Of a stretch of 64,000 nt of DNA, positions 1-9,059 are shown piece by piece. Positions within the stretch are counted from its first letter, which is position 1, and each line of letters opens with the position of its first letter. Source of the stretch: Croceibacter atlanticus HTCC2559 (lineage in GTDB: Bacteria; Bacteroidota; Bacteroidia; Flavobacteriales; Flavobacteriaceae); contig NC_014230.1 of NCBI RefSeq assembly GCF_000196315.1, positions 682,001 to 746,000 on the forward strand. The letters are read 5' to 3'. The translations under genes and the position numbers were made by a program. The notes below the pieces were generated by a model. The model saw only the letters and a program-made list of their open reading frames with translations. It did no database searches and was not told the DNA's origin.

Positions 1-747
1 CCACTCTTTGGTTTGCTTTTTAAAGTTGAATCTTGGTTGCTTAACAAAGCAGATATTACCAGCACTATTAGCAATACGATGTTAGAAAAACTAAGTGCTA
101 AAACAAAATCACCAACATATTTCTTACCTAATTGGGTAGACAATGAAAAGATAGACAAGACTTATAAAAAGCCTCATAAATATTTTTCATCTAATAAATT
201 TAAAATTTTATATTCTGGCAATATAGGAGACAAACAAGATTGGGATACTTTTGTACAATATGCTTCAAAGTTAGATAAGCAAAGGTATGAACTCATTGTC
301 ATTGGAGACGGCTCAAAAAAAGCATGGCTAAAAGAAAACACGAAAACATTACCACAGGTTTCTCACTATGAACCTGTTCCCTATGAGGATTTAGGACATG
401 TTCTTTCAAGTGCTCAATTGCATATTTTGTTTCAAAAAACAGAAATTGTTGATACAGTAATGCCCTCTAAAATATTAGGGATGATGGGTAGCTCTGTTCC
501 ATCTTTAGTAACTGGTAGCAGTTTATCTGAAGTTAAAAAAACAATTCAAGAGAGTGAAGGTGGTAAATACGTTGATGAAGCTGAGTTCAGTATTAATGCT
601 CTTTTAACTTATACAGAATGTCTTTTTAATGATGAATCCTATTCACAAAAGATTGGTGAAAATGCAAAGTGCTATATCATTAGTAAATTCTCAAAAAATG
701 TTATTTTAAAAGAAATGGAAAGTAGGATAGCAACTCTTTTAAAATAG
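1..747 (+). CDS. WcaI-type glycosyltransferase, C-terminal part (5' end outside window)
   Basis: The frame is open from base 1, so this is the C-terminal ~248 residues of a larger protein; an apparent TTG start at 13 is not the true start. The visible part has the Rossmann-like second half of a family 4 glycosyltransferase, including a strand-turn segment IVIGDGSKK and the MPSKILGMM segment typical of the nucleotide-sugar binding lobe of WcaI-like enzymes. It would transfer a sugar to a lipid-linked glycan on the cytoplasmic face of the inner membrane. It lies just before UDP-sugar and initiating transferase genes, which fits an exopolysaccharide or capsule cluster extending leftward. Substrate is not predictable. 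Confidence 0.85.
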   Translation, partial: PLFGLLFKVESWLLNKADITSTISNTMLEKLSAKTKSPTYFLPNWVDNEKIDKTYKKPHKYFSSNKFKILYSGNIGDKQDWDTFVQYASKLDKQRYELIVIGDGSKKAWLKENTKTLPQVSHYEPVPYEDLGHVLSSAQLHILFQKTEIVDTVMPSKILGMMGSSVPSLVTGSSLSEVKKTIQESEGGKYVDEAEFSINALLTYTECLFNDESYSQKIGENAKCYIISKFSKNVILKEMESRIATLLK

Positions 748-767
748 TATACCTTAAAAAGAGTTTT
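732..767 (+). terminator. Weak terminator-like hairpin
   Basis: AACTCTTTT (732-740) pairs with AAAAGAGTT (757-765), followed by only a short T run (764-767). The stem starts within the last codons of the glycosyltransferase gene and spans its TAG stop. It may end or attenuate the left-hand polysaccharide transcript. Confidence 0.3.
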
Positions 768-843
768 GGAGTACTATATTTAATATCTTAACTTTAGTAA
801 GACAAACATCAGCTAAACTCTTACCTATAAAAAAACATTACTT

Positions 844-851
844 TACATTTG
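844..851 (+). promoter_or_regulatory. -7 promoter box before UDP-glucuronate decarboxylase
   Basis: TACATTTG matches the Bacteroidota sigma-A box TAnnTTTG. No good upstream TTG element at 17-23 bp was seen. It would leave a leader of about 60 nt before the ATG at 919. Confidence 0.35.
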
Positions 852-918
852 CTACGATTTAAAAACTACCAGGTTTAGTACTGCAAATATGCTATGCCTT
901 AATGTAAAACAAGTTTCT

Positions 919-1908
919 ATGCCAAAAAGAGTATTAATAACTGGTGCTGCCGGTTTTGTAGGATCACATCTTTGCGATAAATTTATAAACGAAGGTTGTC
1001 ACGTTATTGGTATGGATAATCTCATAACTGGAGATTTAAAAAACATAGAACATCTATTTGCCTTAGAAAATTTTGAATTTTACCACCACGATGTTTCAAA
1101 ATTTGTACACGTTGCAGGAAGTTTAGATTACATCATGCACTTTGCTTCTCCTGCAAGTCCTATAGATTATCTTAAAATTCCTATTCAAACATTAAAAGTA
1201 GGCTCTTTAGGAACCCACAATTTACTTGGCTTAGCTAAAGAAAAAGGTGCTCGCATATTAATTGCTTCAACTTCTGAGGTTTATGGAGACCCTAAAGTTC
1301 ATCCTCAGGCAGAAACGTATTACGGTAACGTAAATACTATTGGACCAAGAGGCGTTTATGACGAAGCAAAACGCTTTCAAGAATCTATAACTATGGCCTA
1401 TCACAGGTTTCATGGCTTAGAAACAAGAATTGCAAGGATTTTTAATACCTATGGCCCAAGAATGCGACTTAATGATGGTCGAGTAATACCTGCATTTATA
1501 GGACAGGCGTTAAGAGGTGAAAACCTCACAGTATTTGGCGATGGTTTACAAACCCGTTCATTTTGTTACATAGATGATCAAGTTGAAGGCTTGTATAGTT
1601 TATTAATGAGTGATTATACAGATCCTGTAAATATTGGTAATCCAGAAGAAATTACAATCTTAGATTTTGCTGAAGAAATTATTAAGCTAACAAACAGCGA
1701 CCAGAAAATCATATTTAAGCCTTTACCAACAGACGATCCCTTACAAAGAAAACCAGATATTACCGTTGCTAAACGAGAGTTGTCTTGGTCTCCTAAAGTG
1801 TCTAGAGAAGATGGTATGCAAAAAACCTATGCGTATTTTAAAGGGTTAAGTGAAGAAGAGCTTTATAGAAGCGAACACAAAGACTTCTCTAAGCATATTG
1901 TAAAATAA
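919..1908 (+). CDS. UDP-glucuronate decarboxylase (UDP-xylose synthase), NAD-dependent epimerase family
   Basis: This is a 329-residue extended short-chain dehydrogenase. It begins with the NAD-binding glycine motif GAAGFVG a few residues from the start and carries the YDEAK (YxxxK) catalytic motif within [10 protein letters not shown], plus TSEVYGDP and NTYGPRM, all typical of UDP-glucuronate decarboxylases. Known family role: oxidises and decarboxylates UDP-glucuronate to UDP-xylose in the cytoplasm. An upstream in-frame ATG at 889 would add ten poorly conserved residues; I prefer 919 because the family begins right before the Rossmann fold. Its stop shares a base with the next start (TAATG), so it is probably translationally coupled to the initiating transferase. 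UDP-xylose or a related donor is likely used in the local glycan. Confidence 0.9.
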   Translation: MPKRVLITGAAGFVGSHLCDKFINEGCHVIGMDNLITGDLKNIEHLFALENFEFYHHDVSKFVHVAGSLDYIMHFASPASPIDYLKIPIQTLKVGSLGTHNLLGLAKEKGARILIASTSEVYGDPKVHPQAETYYGNVNTIGPRGVYDEAKRFQESITMAYHRFHGLETRIARIFNTYGPRMRLNDGRVIPAFIGQALRGENLTVFGDGLQTRSFCYIDDQVEGLYSLLMSDYTDPVNIGNPEEITILDFAEEIIKLTNSDQKIIFKPLPTDDPLQRKPDITVAKRELSWSPKVSREDGMQKTYAYFKGLSEEELYRSEHKDFSKHIVK

Positions 1909-3263
1909 TGATTTACAGAAGAGGACGATATTCAGGATATATAAGACCATTTAATTATTTGGTCGACTTGTGTATTGTAAATTTCTTGGCTTCTCAATTT
2001 ATATTGATGCCTTTAGAGTACCTCAACTACATAATTTTTGTAACTATTGGCTGGTTAATTTTATCTTTAAAACTTAGGTTTTATGATGTTTATAGGTTTA
2101 CTAGAGCCACTAAAATTGCAGCTTTAGTTTTACAGCAAGCCTTTTTCTTTACCCTTATTGTTTTTTCCTTCTTTGGGTTTTATAATGAACTTAATAGGAG
2201 CGCTACAGAAATTGTAATTTATATAGCAGAAGTCATTGGGCTTATAACCCTAATTAAGTTCACCATTTTTTACTTTCTTAAGAAATATAGAGTAATTCTT
2301 GGAGGAAATTATAGGCAAACCGTAATTGTAGGTGTAAATGAAAAAACCCTTAAGCTTAAAGAGTTTTTTACCAGCAACCCAGAATACGGCTACCATTTAA
2401 AGCATATGTTCGAGGTAAATGATACCAACGAGCTAGCATTACAAGACTGTTATGAGTTTATTTTAACTAACTCCATAGATGAAATTTACTGTTCTATATC
2501 TGAGCTAAACGATGAGCAGATGAAAAGCCTTATAGATTTTGCAGACAACAATCTTAAGGTTCTCAAATTCTTGCCGGATAACAAGGAGATTTATACTAAA
2601 AAAATGAATTATGACTATTATGGGTACTTACCCATTTTATCATTACGAAGTATTCCTATAGATGATCCTATAAATCAAATAATAAAACGTGTTTTTGATA
2701 TTGCATTATCCATATTTGTACTTGTCTTTATTCTTACTTGGCTCACACCTATTCTTGCCATCTTAATACAATTAGAATCTAAAGGACCTGTATTCTTTAA
2801 ACAAAAACGAAACGGGTTAGACTATAAAGAATTTAGTTGCTATAAATTTAGGTCTATGAAACCTAATCCTACAGCACATATACATCAAGTTACTCGTGGT
2901 GATACACGTATTACAAAAGTTGGAAAGTTTATAAGGAAAACAAGTATAGATGAGCTTCCGCAGTTTATAAATGTATTGTTTGGAGACATGTCTGTAGTAG
3001 GTCCTAGACCTCATATGGTTAGTCATACAGAAATGTATGCAGAGCGTATAGACAAGTTTATGGTACGCCACTTTGTAAAACCTGGCATTACAGGATTAGC
3101 ACAAGTAAGTGGCTTTAGAGGTGAAGTTGAAACAGACGACGATATTATTAACCGCGTAAAATATGATATTTTTTATGTTGAAAATTGGTCGCTTCTGTTA
3201 GATATTAAAATCCTACTGCTCACAATTAAAAACACTGCTAAAGGTGAAGATAAGGCCTACTAA
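1908..3263 (+). CDS. Undecaprenyl-phosphate sugar phosphotransferase (WcaJ/exopolysaccharide initiating transferase)
   Basis: The 451-residue protein has several N-terminal membrane helices, a soluble middle domain, another hydrophobic helix near residues 262-285 and a C-terminal bacterial sugar transferase domain from about residue 258. Diagnostic segments are KRVFDI, FFKQKRNG, YKFRSM, SIDELPQ, SVVGPRP and PGITGLAQVSG. The family transfers a hexose-1-phosphate from a UDP-sugar to undecaprenyl phosphate in the inner membrane, the first step of exopolysaccharide, capsule or O-unit assembly. The size and architecture match WcaJ-like polyisoprenyl-phosphate hexose-1-phosphate transferases. It overlaps the upstream gene by one base and shares the CTAA stop tetranucleotide with the convergent glycosyltransferase. 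Which hexose is used cannot be read from sequence. Confidence 0.92.
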   Translation: MIYRRGRYSGYIRPFNYLVDLCIVNFLASQFILMPLEYLNYIIFVTIGWLILSLKLRFYDVYRFTRATKIAALVLQQAFFFTLIVFSFFGFYNELNRSATEIVIYIAEVIGLITLIKFTIFYFLKKYRVILGGNYRQTVIVGVNEKTLKLKEFFTSNPEYGYHLKHMFEVNDTNELALQDCYEFILTNSIDEIYCSISELNDEQMKSLIDFADNNLKVLKFLPDNKEIYTKKMNYDYYGYLPILSLRSIPIDDPINQIIKRVFDIALSIFVLVFILTWLTPILAILIQLESKGPVFFKQKRNGLDYKEFSCYKFRSMKPNPTAHIHQVTRGDTRITKVGKFIRKTSIDELPQFINVLFGDMSVVGPRPHMVSHTEMYAERIDKFMVRHFVKPGITGLAQVSGFRGEVETDDDIINRVKYDIFYVENWSLLLDIKILLLTIKNTAKGEDKAY

Positions 3264-4426
3264 GCTTCAATAGCATTTAATAGCTGCTGTAACTGTTTTT
3301 CAATCACAAAATGCTTTTTAGCTATAGCTTTTATTTCAATTCTATTATCTAATAAATCTTTAACTTTTAAAGTGCAGAGAGTTTCATTAAGCTCCTTATA
3401 ATCCTGTGTATTAATAACATAACCCAAAGCATGTTCTTTTACAATATGCTCTCCTTCGCCACCTGCCATATAAAGTATTGGTAGCCCAAAATGGGCTATT
3501 TCAAATATTTTTGATGGCACTGAACCTAAAATAGGTCTAACTAAAGGAACTAATGCAATATGATGATTTTCATATAATGTATGTAACTCAGACTTTGAGA
3601 CTTCACCATGACATATAATATTATTCTTGTTAGCACTATCTAAATATTGAAGTAGCGCTTGCTTTTCAGGTCCGTCACCATATATATGAAGCTCAACATT
3701 TTCCGGAAGCTTAATATGTTTACATAACTCCAAAATACCTTGTGCAACTCCTAATAAGCCAGCATATATGATTTTTACAGGAGCATTTATTGAAATTGTA
3801 GAGTCAGTATTAAATTTAATATCTGGAAAATTCCTGTATAACACCATTTCCTTTTGTGGATGTATGCTACGCACGTGATCTAATATTTCTTGAGATTGCC
3901 CCATAACCATATCAGCTTTTGTATAATTATAGGCTTCAATAGTTTTTAGATAGTTGTAAAATTTTCCTTTTTTTAATGCACCAAGATCCAATCCTGCTTG
4001 TGGCCATAAATCTGAAACATTTAAAATAACCTTTCTCTTCTTTGAGGCATACAGCCTTATTGCAGAATATGCAATTAGTAAAGGTGGCGATTGTATTATT
4101 ACTACTTCTGCAGGCTTTTTAAAACATCTATAAAACAATAAACTCACAGAAAATGATAGCATAGAAAATAACCGTTTCCATTTATTTTTTGAGTTTGTAG
4201 CATAAAGCCATAATCTATGAACGCTAATATTAGCTTGCGCTTCTTTCCTAAAAAATGAACGCCTATAACCCTTAAAAATTTGCCCTTTTGGATAGTTTGG
4301 CAACGGACAAAGAACCGTTACCTTATATCCTTTTTTAGCTAGCAATGTAGCTAAGAAGCTAATTCTATTTGAAGCTGCTCCTGTTTCCGGAGGAAAATAA
4401 TTAGTTACAATACAGATCTCTTTCAT
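3260..4426 (-). CDS. Glycosyltransferase family 4 (WcaI/WbuB-like)
   Basis: This 388-residue protein opens with ICIVTNYFPPETGAASNR, the N-terminal donor-lobe signature of WbuB/WcaI-like family 4 glycosyltransferases. Later it has IYAGLLGVAQG, HIYGDGPEK and the PSKIFEIAHFGLPILY segment that contacts the nucleotide sugar. It should add one sugar to a lipid-linked oligosaccharide at the inner membrane. It overlaps the upstream CapK-like gene by four bases (ATGA), so the two are expected to be co-translated. Its stop codon overlaps the stop of the convergent initiating transferase. The acceptor and donor sugars are unknown. Confidence 0.88.
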   Translation of the reverse strand: MKEICIVTNYFPPETGAASNRISFLATLLAKKGYKVTVLCPLPNYPKGQIFKGYRRSFFRKEAQANISVHRLWLYATNSKNKWKRLFSMLSFSVSLLFYRCFKKPAEVVIIQSPPLLIAYSAIRLYASKKRKVILNVSDLWPQAGLDLGALKKGKFYNYLKTIEAYNYTKADMVMGQSQEILDHVRSIHPQKEMVLYRNFPDIKFNTDSTISINAPVKIIYAGLLGVAQGILELCKHIKLPENVELHIYGDGPEKQALLQYLDSANKNNIICHGEVSKSELHTLYENHHIALVPLVRPILGSVPSKIFEIAHFGLPILYMAGGEGEHIVKEHALGYVINTQDYKELNETLCTLKVKDLLDNRIEIKAIAKKHFVIEKQLQQLLNAIEA

Positions 4427-5730
4427 AATAAAGATTCAAACTGTTTTAATTTTCCGCTTTTGCTTCGTTTTAATTGCTCTACTCTAATAAGTTCTAAATG
4501 TAAACCTGGTTCTAAATAATTGCTCAAAGCTTCCTTTACCCTAGTTTTAAATGCTTGAGTTAGTTCTTCTTTAGAGACATATTCAATTTTAAACGAATCC
4601 AGCTTTGTTTGTTTTACAACAAATTCTTTCACATTGCCTTGATCCTCTATGACACTTTTAGTCACGTAATAAAAGGTTAAGCCTGGAACAATTTTACCGC
4701 TTGGTGTTTTAGCAATATCATTTGATCTGCCAATAAGAGACTTTAAAAATGTATGTTTTGCAGTACTATCTTCTCTCAAGATGCCTAAATCACCTATTTC
4801 ATAACGTATAAACGGGTGTGCAGTATTGTAAAGACTCGTTATAACCAGTTTTCCAGGTTCACCAAGAGATACTGGTTTGTTTTGTTCATTTAACACCTCA
4901 ACAAACAACGTTTCTGTGTTTATACGCCAATTGCCCTCTACATCCTGAAACGCAATAATATCCAGCTCACTAGCGCCGTATTCATTTACTATAGGAATTC
5001 CTAAATATTGCTCTAAAAGTAATTTGTCTTCCTCAAAAAGCATTTCACTTGTAACAACGCAAACTTTAAGGCTAGGGCAAATATCTTTAAGTATGATGTT
5101 TTTTTGTTTTAAATATTTAGCAAATAATACAATTACGCTCGTATAACCATTTATGTAATCAAATTGTTTAGCTGTAAATGTTTTAATATAAAACTCATGT
5201 GTTTCTTCATTTATATTAAATATTGGAAACCTATAACGTTTTGCAAAAGTGTCTTTTACACGTTCCTTATAATACCCTAATTTATCTAAAGGAATACCAT
5301 AAAACCTGGCTTGGTAGGAAGTATTGAAGTCTAAGCCTAAGCCACCAAAATTCTTAATAATATTAGCCCAAGTTAAAGCATGACAAGTTTTGTCTTTAGC
5401 AAAAATGAAAGGGTGACCACTTGATCCAGATGTTTTGTTTACATATGTGTTTTTAGCTGTAAAGCCTGCACTCAAACGATCCTGAAGCGGAACCTGGAAA
5501 TTACCTTTGGTTACTATTGGCACATCTGACCAATGCTTAGGCAGTTTACCATTACATAAAGATTTATAATACGCGGTGGTATTAAAGTGATGTTCTACGA
5601 TGTTAAGCTTTCTCTCGTCTATATAGCTTTGGTAGTCTTTCTCAGGTATATTAACAATTTCACTTAATCTACGTTTTGCAGAATTAAGTGGATAATTATT
5701 AAGTTTTAATGAGAGGTTAAACCAGTTCAC
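4423..5730 (-). CDS. CapK-like / phenylacetate-CoA ligase family adenylate-forming protein
   Basis: The 435-residue protein carries the adenylation P-loop NKTSGSSGHPFIF near residue 100, the NEYGASE motif and the RYEIGDLG hinge segment seen in the phenylacetate-CoA ligase/CapK branch of the AMP-binding superfamily. Catabolic phenylacetate ligases usually sit with paa genes. This one is paired with a glycosyltransferase in a polysaccharide region, which fits the CapK branch, often found in capsule loci but with poorly defined biochemistry. It may activate a carboxylate for attachment to a sugar, which is an inference. It is the first gene of a two-gene minus-strand unit. Confidence 0.8.
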   Translation of the reverse strand: MNWFNLSLKLNNYPLNSAKRRLSEIVNIPEKDYQSYIDERKLNIVEHHFNTTAYYKSLCNGKLPKHWSDVPIVTKGNFQVPLQDRLSAGFTAKNTYVNKTSGSSGHPFIFAKDKTCHALTWANIIKNFGGLGLDFNTSYQARFYGIPLDKLGYYKERVKDTFAKRYRFPIFNINEETHEFYIKTFTAKQFDYINGYTSVIVLFAKYLKQKNIILKDICPSLKVCVVTSEMLFEEDKLLLEQYLGIPIVNEYGASELDIIAFQDVEGNWRINTETLFVEVLNEQNKPVSLGEPGKLVITSLYNTAHPFIRYEIGDLGILREDSTAKHTFLKSLIGRSNDIAKTPSGKIVPGLTFYYVTKSVIEDQGNVKEFVVKQTKLDSFKIEYVSKEELTQAFKTRVKEALSNYLEPGLHLELIRVEQLKRSKSGKLKQFESLL

Positions 5731-5758
5731 GTATAGTGTTTCAGAAAAATCGAAATTA

Positions 5759-5766
5759 CAAACATA
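5759..5766 (-). promoter_or_regulatory. -7 promoter box for capK-like unit
   Basis: On the minus strand this reads TATGTTTG, an exact TAnnTTTG match, 28 bp from the start codon. No matching TTG element upstream was seen. Confidence 0.4.
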
Positions 5767-5870
5767 ATTTTACTTGGTATATAAATACTCTAGTAATTCA
5801 GTATTAAAAATATGTATACAATTAATCTAAATTGCATAGCATTAGCTTTCTCCCTACATCATTAATTCTC

Positions 5871-5878
5871 TATTTTTG
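5871..5878 (+). promoter_or_regulatory. -7 promoter box for purD
   Basis: TATTTTTG matches TAnnTTTG and ends 14 bp before the purD ATG, giving a very short leader. A convincing -33 element was not seen. Confidence 0.45.
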
Positions 5879-5892
5879 CAAAAAACAACAGT

Positions 5893-7176
5893 ATGAATAT
5901 TCTTTTATTAGGCTCTGGAGGAAGAGAGCACGCTTTTGCTCATAAACTTATTCAAAGTCCGCAGTGCGATAATCTTTTTGTTGCTCCAGGAAATGCAGGA
6001 ACAGCAGCTATCGCTAAAAATTTAGACTTAAGTGTTACTAATTTTCAGGCTATAAAAGACACTGTGTTAACACACCAAATTAATATGGTTGTTGTTGGTC
6101 CAGAAGATCCTTTAGTAAATGGTATTTATGATTATTTTTTAAAAGATGACTTACTTAAAGATATTCCTGTTATAGGACCATCTAAAGAAGGTGCCCAATT
6201 AGAAGGTAGTAAAGATTATGCAAAACAATTTATGTTTAGACATAACATACCTACTGCAGCTTATGAGAGTTTTACTGCAGCTACTGTTGAAAAAGGACAC
6301 GATTTTTTAGAAACATTAAATCCTCCATACGTATTAAAAGCAGATGGTTTGGCTGCAGGAAAAGGTGTTTTAATTATAAACGACCTAACGGAAGCAAAAG
6401 AAGAACTTACCAATATGCTTACCAACAAAAAGTTTGGTGAGGCAAGTACAACTGTTGTTATTGAAGAATTTTTAGATGGTATTGAGCTAAGTGTTTTTGT
6501 GCTTACAGATGGCAAAAATTACATTACATTACCTACAGCTAAAGATTACAAACGTATAGGTGAAGGAGATACTGGTTTAAATACTGGTGGTATGGGTGCT
6601 GTTTCTCCTGTTCCCTTTGCAGATGAAGCATTTATGCTAAAAATTGAAAATGAAATTGTTAAGCCAACTGTTAACGGTCTTAATAAAGAAGATATTGATT
6701 ATAAAGGTTTCATTTTTATAGGATTAATTAATGTAGATGGCCAACCTAAAGTTATAGAGTATAATGTAAGAATGGGAGATCCTGAAACAGAAGTTGTACT
6801 TCCTAGAATTGAGTCTGATTTGCTTGAAGCTTTTGTGAAACTTTCTCAAGGCAAATTAAACGACATTACACTTACTATTAACCCAGATACAGCTGCAACT
6901 GTTATGGCTGTTTCTGGAGGATATCCAAAAGCTTACAATAAAGGCTTAGCAATTTCTGGTCTTGCAGATATTAAAGATAGTATTGTATTTCAAGCTGGAA
7001 CTGCACAAGACAGTAACGGAATTGTTACAAGTGGTGGTCGTGTTCTTGCTGTTACTTCTTTTGGTAAAAACCACAAAGAGGCATTAAAAAAATCCTACCA
7101 AAACATTGAAAATATCAAGTTTGATAGGATGTATTATCGTAAAGATTTAGGTTTAGACCTAGATAAGTATTTATAA
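5893..7176 (+). CDS. purD: Phosphoribosylamine-glycine ligase
   Basis: The 427-residue protein starts with MNILLLGSGGREHAFAHKL, the PurD hallmark, and contains the ATP-grasp features VVVGPEDPL, LKADGLAAGKGV, GEGDTGLNTGGMGA and EYNVRMGDPE. It is the usual length for the family. It makes glycinamide ribonucleotide from phosphoribosylamine, glycine and ATP in the cytoplasm, the second step of purine synthesis. The gene stands alone rather than in a pur operon; purN and purF are elsewhere in this window, also singly. Its stop overlaps the stop of the convergent DUF6341 gene (TTATAA, 7171-7176). Confidence 0.98.
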   Translation: MNILLLGSGGREHAFAHKLIQSPQCDNLFVAPGNAGTAAIAKNLDLSVTNFQAIKDTVLTHQINMVVVGPEDPLVNGIYDYFLKDDLLKDIPVIGPSKEGAQLEGSKDYAKQFMFRHNIPTAAYESFTAATVEKGHDFLETLNPPYVLKADGLAAGKGVLIINDLTEAKEELTNMLTNKKFGEASTTVVIEEFLDGIELSVFVLTDGKNYITLPTAKDYKRIGEGDTGLNTGGMGAVSPVPFADEAFMLKIENEIVKPTVNGLNKEDIDYKGFIFIGLINVDGQPKVIEYNVRMGDPETEVVLPRIESDLLEAFVKLSQGKLNDITLTINPDTAATVMAVSGGYPKAYNKGLAISGLADIKDSIVFQAGTAQDSNGIVTSGGRVLAVTSFGKNHKEALKKSYQNIENIKFDRMYYRKDLGLDLDKYL

Positions 7177-7398
7177 GAATGAATGAGCAGAAACATCTGT
7201 TCTGTCTTCATTGTTGTCTTTAAAGATACGTAGTTGCTTTAACCAGTAAAAGAAAGCCACAAAAGTAATTAAGATAAAAATCCAAGACATAAAGTTTGCT
7301 AACCACCAGCTTTCTAGCTCTAGGTTTGCTAATGCGTTATAAGGAGCTAAAAGAATAGTTTCAAAAAACCATTGTATGCCTGTAAAAAAATCTTCCAT
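7171..7398 (-). CDS. Small membrane protein, DUF6341 family
   Basis: A 75-residue protein with one clear hydrophobic helix in the middle (WWLANFMSWIFILITFVAFFYW) and a polar tail ending in NEDRTDVSAHSFL. The WWLAN segment and the AHSF-type ending match the small flavobacterial DUF6341 family that I recall as linked to purD and DUF6427. The function is unknown. It has its own well-formed promoter on the minus strand and is transcribed toward purD, overlapping its stop by six bases. Confidence 0.7.
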   Translation of the reverse strand: MEDFFTGIQWFFETILLAPYNALANLELESWWLANFMSWIFILITFVAFFYWLKQLRIFKDNNEDRTDVSAHSFL

Positions 7399-7424
7399 GA
7401 TATCAATGTATTATATTTACAATG

Positions 7425-7454
7425 CAAAAATAGCAAAATAACGTATGCTCACAA
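7425..7454 (-). promoter_or_regulatory. Complete TTG-N19-TAnnTTTG promoter for the DUF6341 gene
   Basis: On the minus strand TTG (7452-7454) is followed after 19 bp by TATTTTTG (7432-7425), an exact match to the Bacteroidota sigma-A consensus. The -33 element lies inside the first codons of the divergent DUF6427 gene, so the two starts share this 46-bp gap. Confidence 0.55.
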
Positions 7455-8371
7455 GGTTTTTTGGGCAATCTAAGCCTATAAATTTTTTATTTGTAGCCAT
7501 CTATATGATGGTCTTCTATATCGTTGCTAACAGATTAGTGTTTTTTGGAGGGTCATCTTTTATAACAATCCTTAAAGAAGTTGCCTTACTTCTACTCTAC
7601 GTTGTTGGTATGGTCATTCTAAATTTTATTGCAAAGAAAAACGACCTAAACAAGGTAAATACCTATAAAATAATACTTTACGCTTGCTTTACTGTGTTGT
7701 TTATTAATTTATTACAAAACAATAGTGTCATTAGCGCCAATATTTTTGTCATCTTAGCCTTGCGAAGAATTATAAGCTTAAGGACAAATAAAGACATTAA
7801 AAAAAAGATTTTTGATGCAGCTTTCTGGATTTGCATTGCTTCTTTATTTCAATTCTGGACAATCTTATTTTTAATCATTGTGTATTTTGGAATACTATTT
7901 CATTCTAACAGAAGTTGGAAAAACTTTGCAATCCCTATTACCTCTGTAAGTTGTGTCGCTATTTTAGCTACAACGTATATGTTACTAACTCAAGACAGGT
8001 TTTTCTTGTTTTCAGATTGGTTTCAGTTTTCAAACTTCAACTTTACCAAACTTAATACAATTACTATTTTACTACCTATTAGCGTAGTGCTTGCTATGGT
8101 TGTGTGGGTGTCTGGTTCTTATTTAAAGGCAATTCAAAATGCTTCTATTTCACAAAAACCATCTATGTATTTAATACTCATGACATTATTTGCATCTATG
8201 GCAATTGCTATCTTTTCTCCTTTTAAAAATGGAAGTGAGCTTTTATTTATGTTTGCGCCACTTTCTGTAATGACTGCAAAATATTTTGAGAGAGAAAAAG
8301 AATTTTGGTTTAAAGAAGTTCTTCTTTGGCTACTTATTTTAATGCCTATACTTATTCCCATAATCTTTTAA
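7445..8371 (+). CDS. Multi-pass membrane protein, DUF6427 family
   Basis: A 308-residue, very hydrophobic protein with about eight predicted membrane helices, starting MLTRFFGQSKPINFLFVAIY. The start pattern (FFxxSKPINF) and position next to purD and the DUF6341 gene match the flavobacterial DUF6427 family. A block of polar residues (LRTNKDIKKKIFDA) forms one cytoplasmic loop. No catalytic motif is visible and the role is unknown. Its stop shares a base with the next gene's ATG (TAATG), which points to coupled translation with the candidate nuclease-fold protein downstream. Confidence 0.72.
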   Translation: MLTRFFGQSKPINFLFVAIYMMVFYIVANRLVFFGGSSFITILKEVALLLLYVVGMVILNFIAKKNDLNKVNTYKIILYACFTVLFINLLQNNSVISANIFVILALRRIISLRTNKDIKKKIFDAAFWICIASLFQFWTILFLIIVYFGILFHSNRSWKNFAIPITSVSCVAILATTYMLLTQDRFFLFSDWFQFSNFNFTKLNTITILLPISVVLAMVVWVSGSYLKAIQNASISQKPSMYLILMTLFASMAIAIFSPFKNGSELLFMFAPLSVMTAKYFEREKEFWFKEVLLWLLILMPILIPIIF

Positions 8372-9012
8372 TGGCGTATAACATAAACCATATAGAAGCT
8401 GAGCTAAAACACCGTTGGAACTACAAATACCAATGGTTTAGAAAACAGGAAGACATATGGGACAAACGGTCAAGATTTATTTACAACACTAAATCTTGGG
8501 AGGCACTAGTTCTTAAAATGAAACATGCTGTTGAAACCTATGGCTTCGAAAAAAGACCTTTCTTTTATTATACCATAAACAGGTGGTATAATTTCTGGAG
8601 TGCCAAAGCTATTGAACAATTATTTTGTAATCATACTGCTGTAACACCAGAAGTAAACAAAAAGCACAAACACATAGATTTTTATATAAATAAAACGCCT
8701 TTTGATCATAAAACGACAGTGTTCCCAAAGGGGTTTGGACACACGTTAGATTATGCTATAAATCACGAAGAGGAACTAATTTCTTGGCTCTATGAACACC
8801 AATCTAGTCAAAGTAGACTACACTATAAAAATAGATTATTTGTTATAATGTATGCTAAGGATAATGCACACTGGAAATTAAAAGCAAATTTAAATTGGCT
8901 TAAGCCTAAAATTACTGAGTTTTTAAATCAAATAAGTGAATCAAGCCTTTATGAGTTTCAATTTGAGGACAATTATAAAACCAAATCTAGAATACTTTGG
9001 GCTATAGAATAA
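8371..9012 (+). CDS. Uncharacterised conserved protein, possible PD-(D/E)XK fold
   Basis: A 213-residue soluble protein that I do not recognise by name. I chose the ATG at 8371, which overlaps the upstream stop as TAATG, over an in-frame codon at 8326 inside the DUF6427 gene. Visible features: an acidic helix AKAIEQLFC, then HIDFYINKTPFDHKTT, which has the spacing D-x8-D-x-K and resembles the RecB-type D...DYKT core of PD-(D/E)XK enzymes. It is rich in Trp, Tyr, His and Lys. The fold assignment is inference from that motif only. Neighbours are a membrane protein, a DUF4254 protein and a heptosyltransferase-like enzyme and do not reveal a role. Confidence 0.6.
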   Translation: MAYNINHIEAELKHRWNYKYQWFRKQEDIWDKRSRFIYNTKSWEALVLKMKHAVETYGFEKRPFFYYTINRWYNFWSAKAIEQLFCNHTAVTPEVNKKHKHIDFYINKTPFDHKTTVFPKGFGHTLDYAINHEEELISWLYEHQSSQSRLHYKNRLFVIMYAKDNAHWKLKANLNWLKPKITEFLNQISESSLYEFQFEDNYKTKSRILWAIE

Positions 9013-9059
9013 GACATAAATAGATTTATAATACCTTTACAAAAATTAATACCCGTTCT

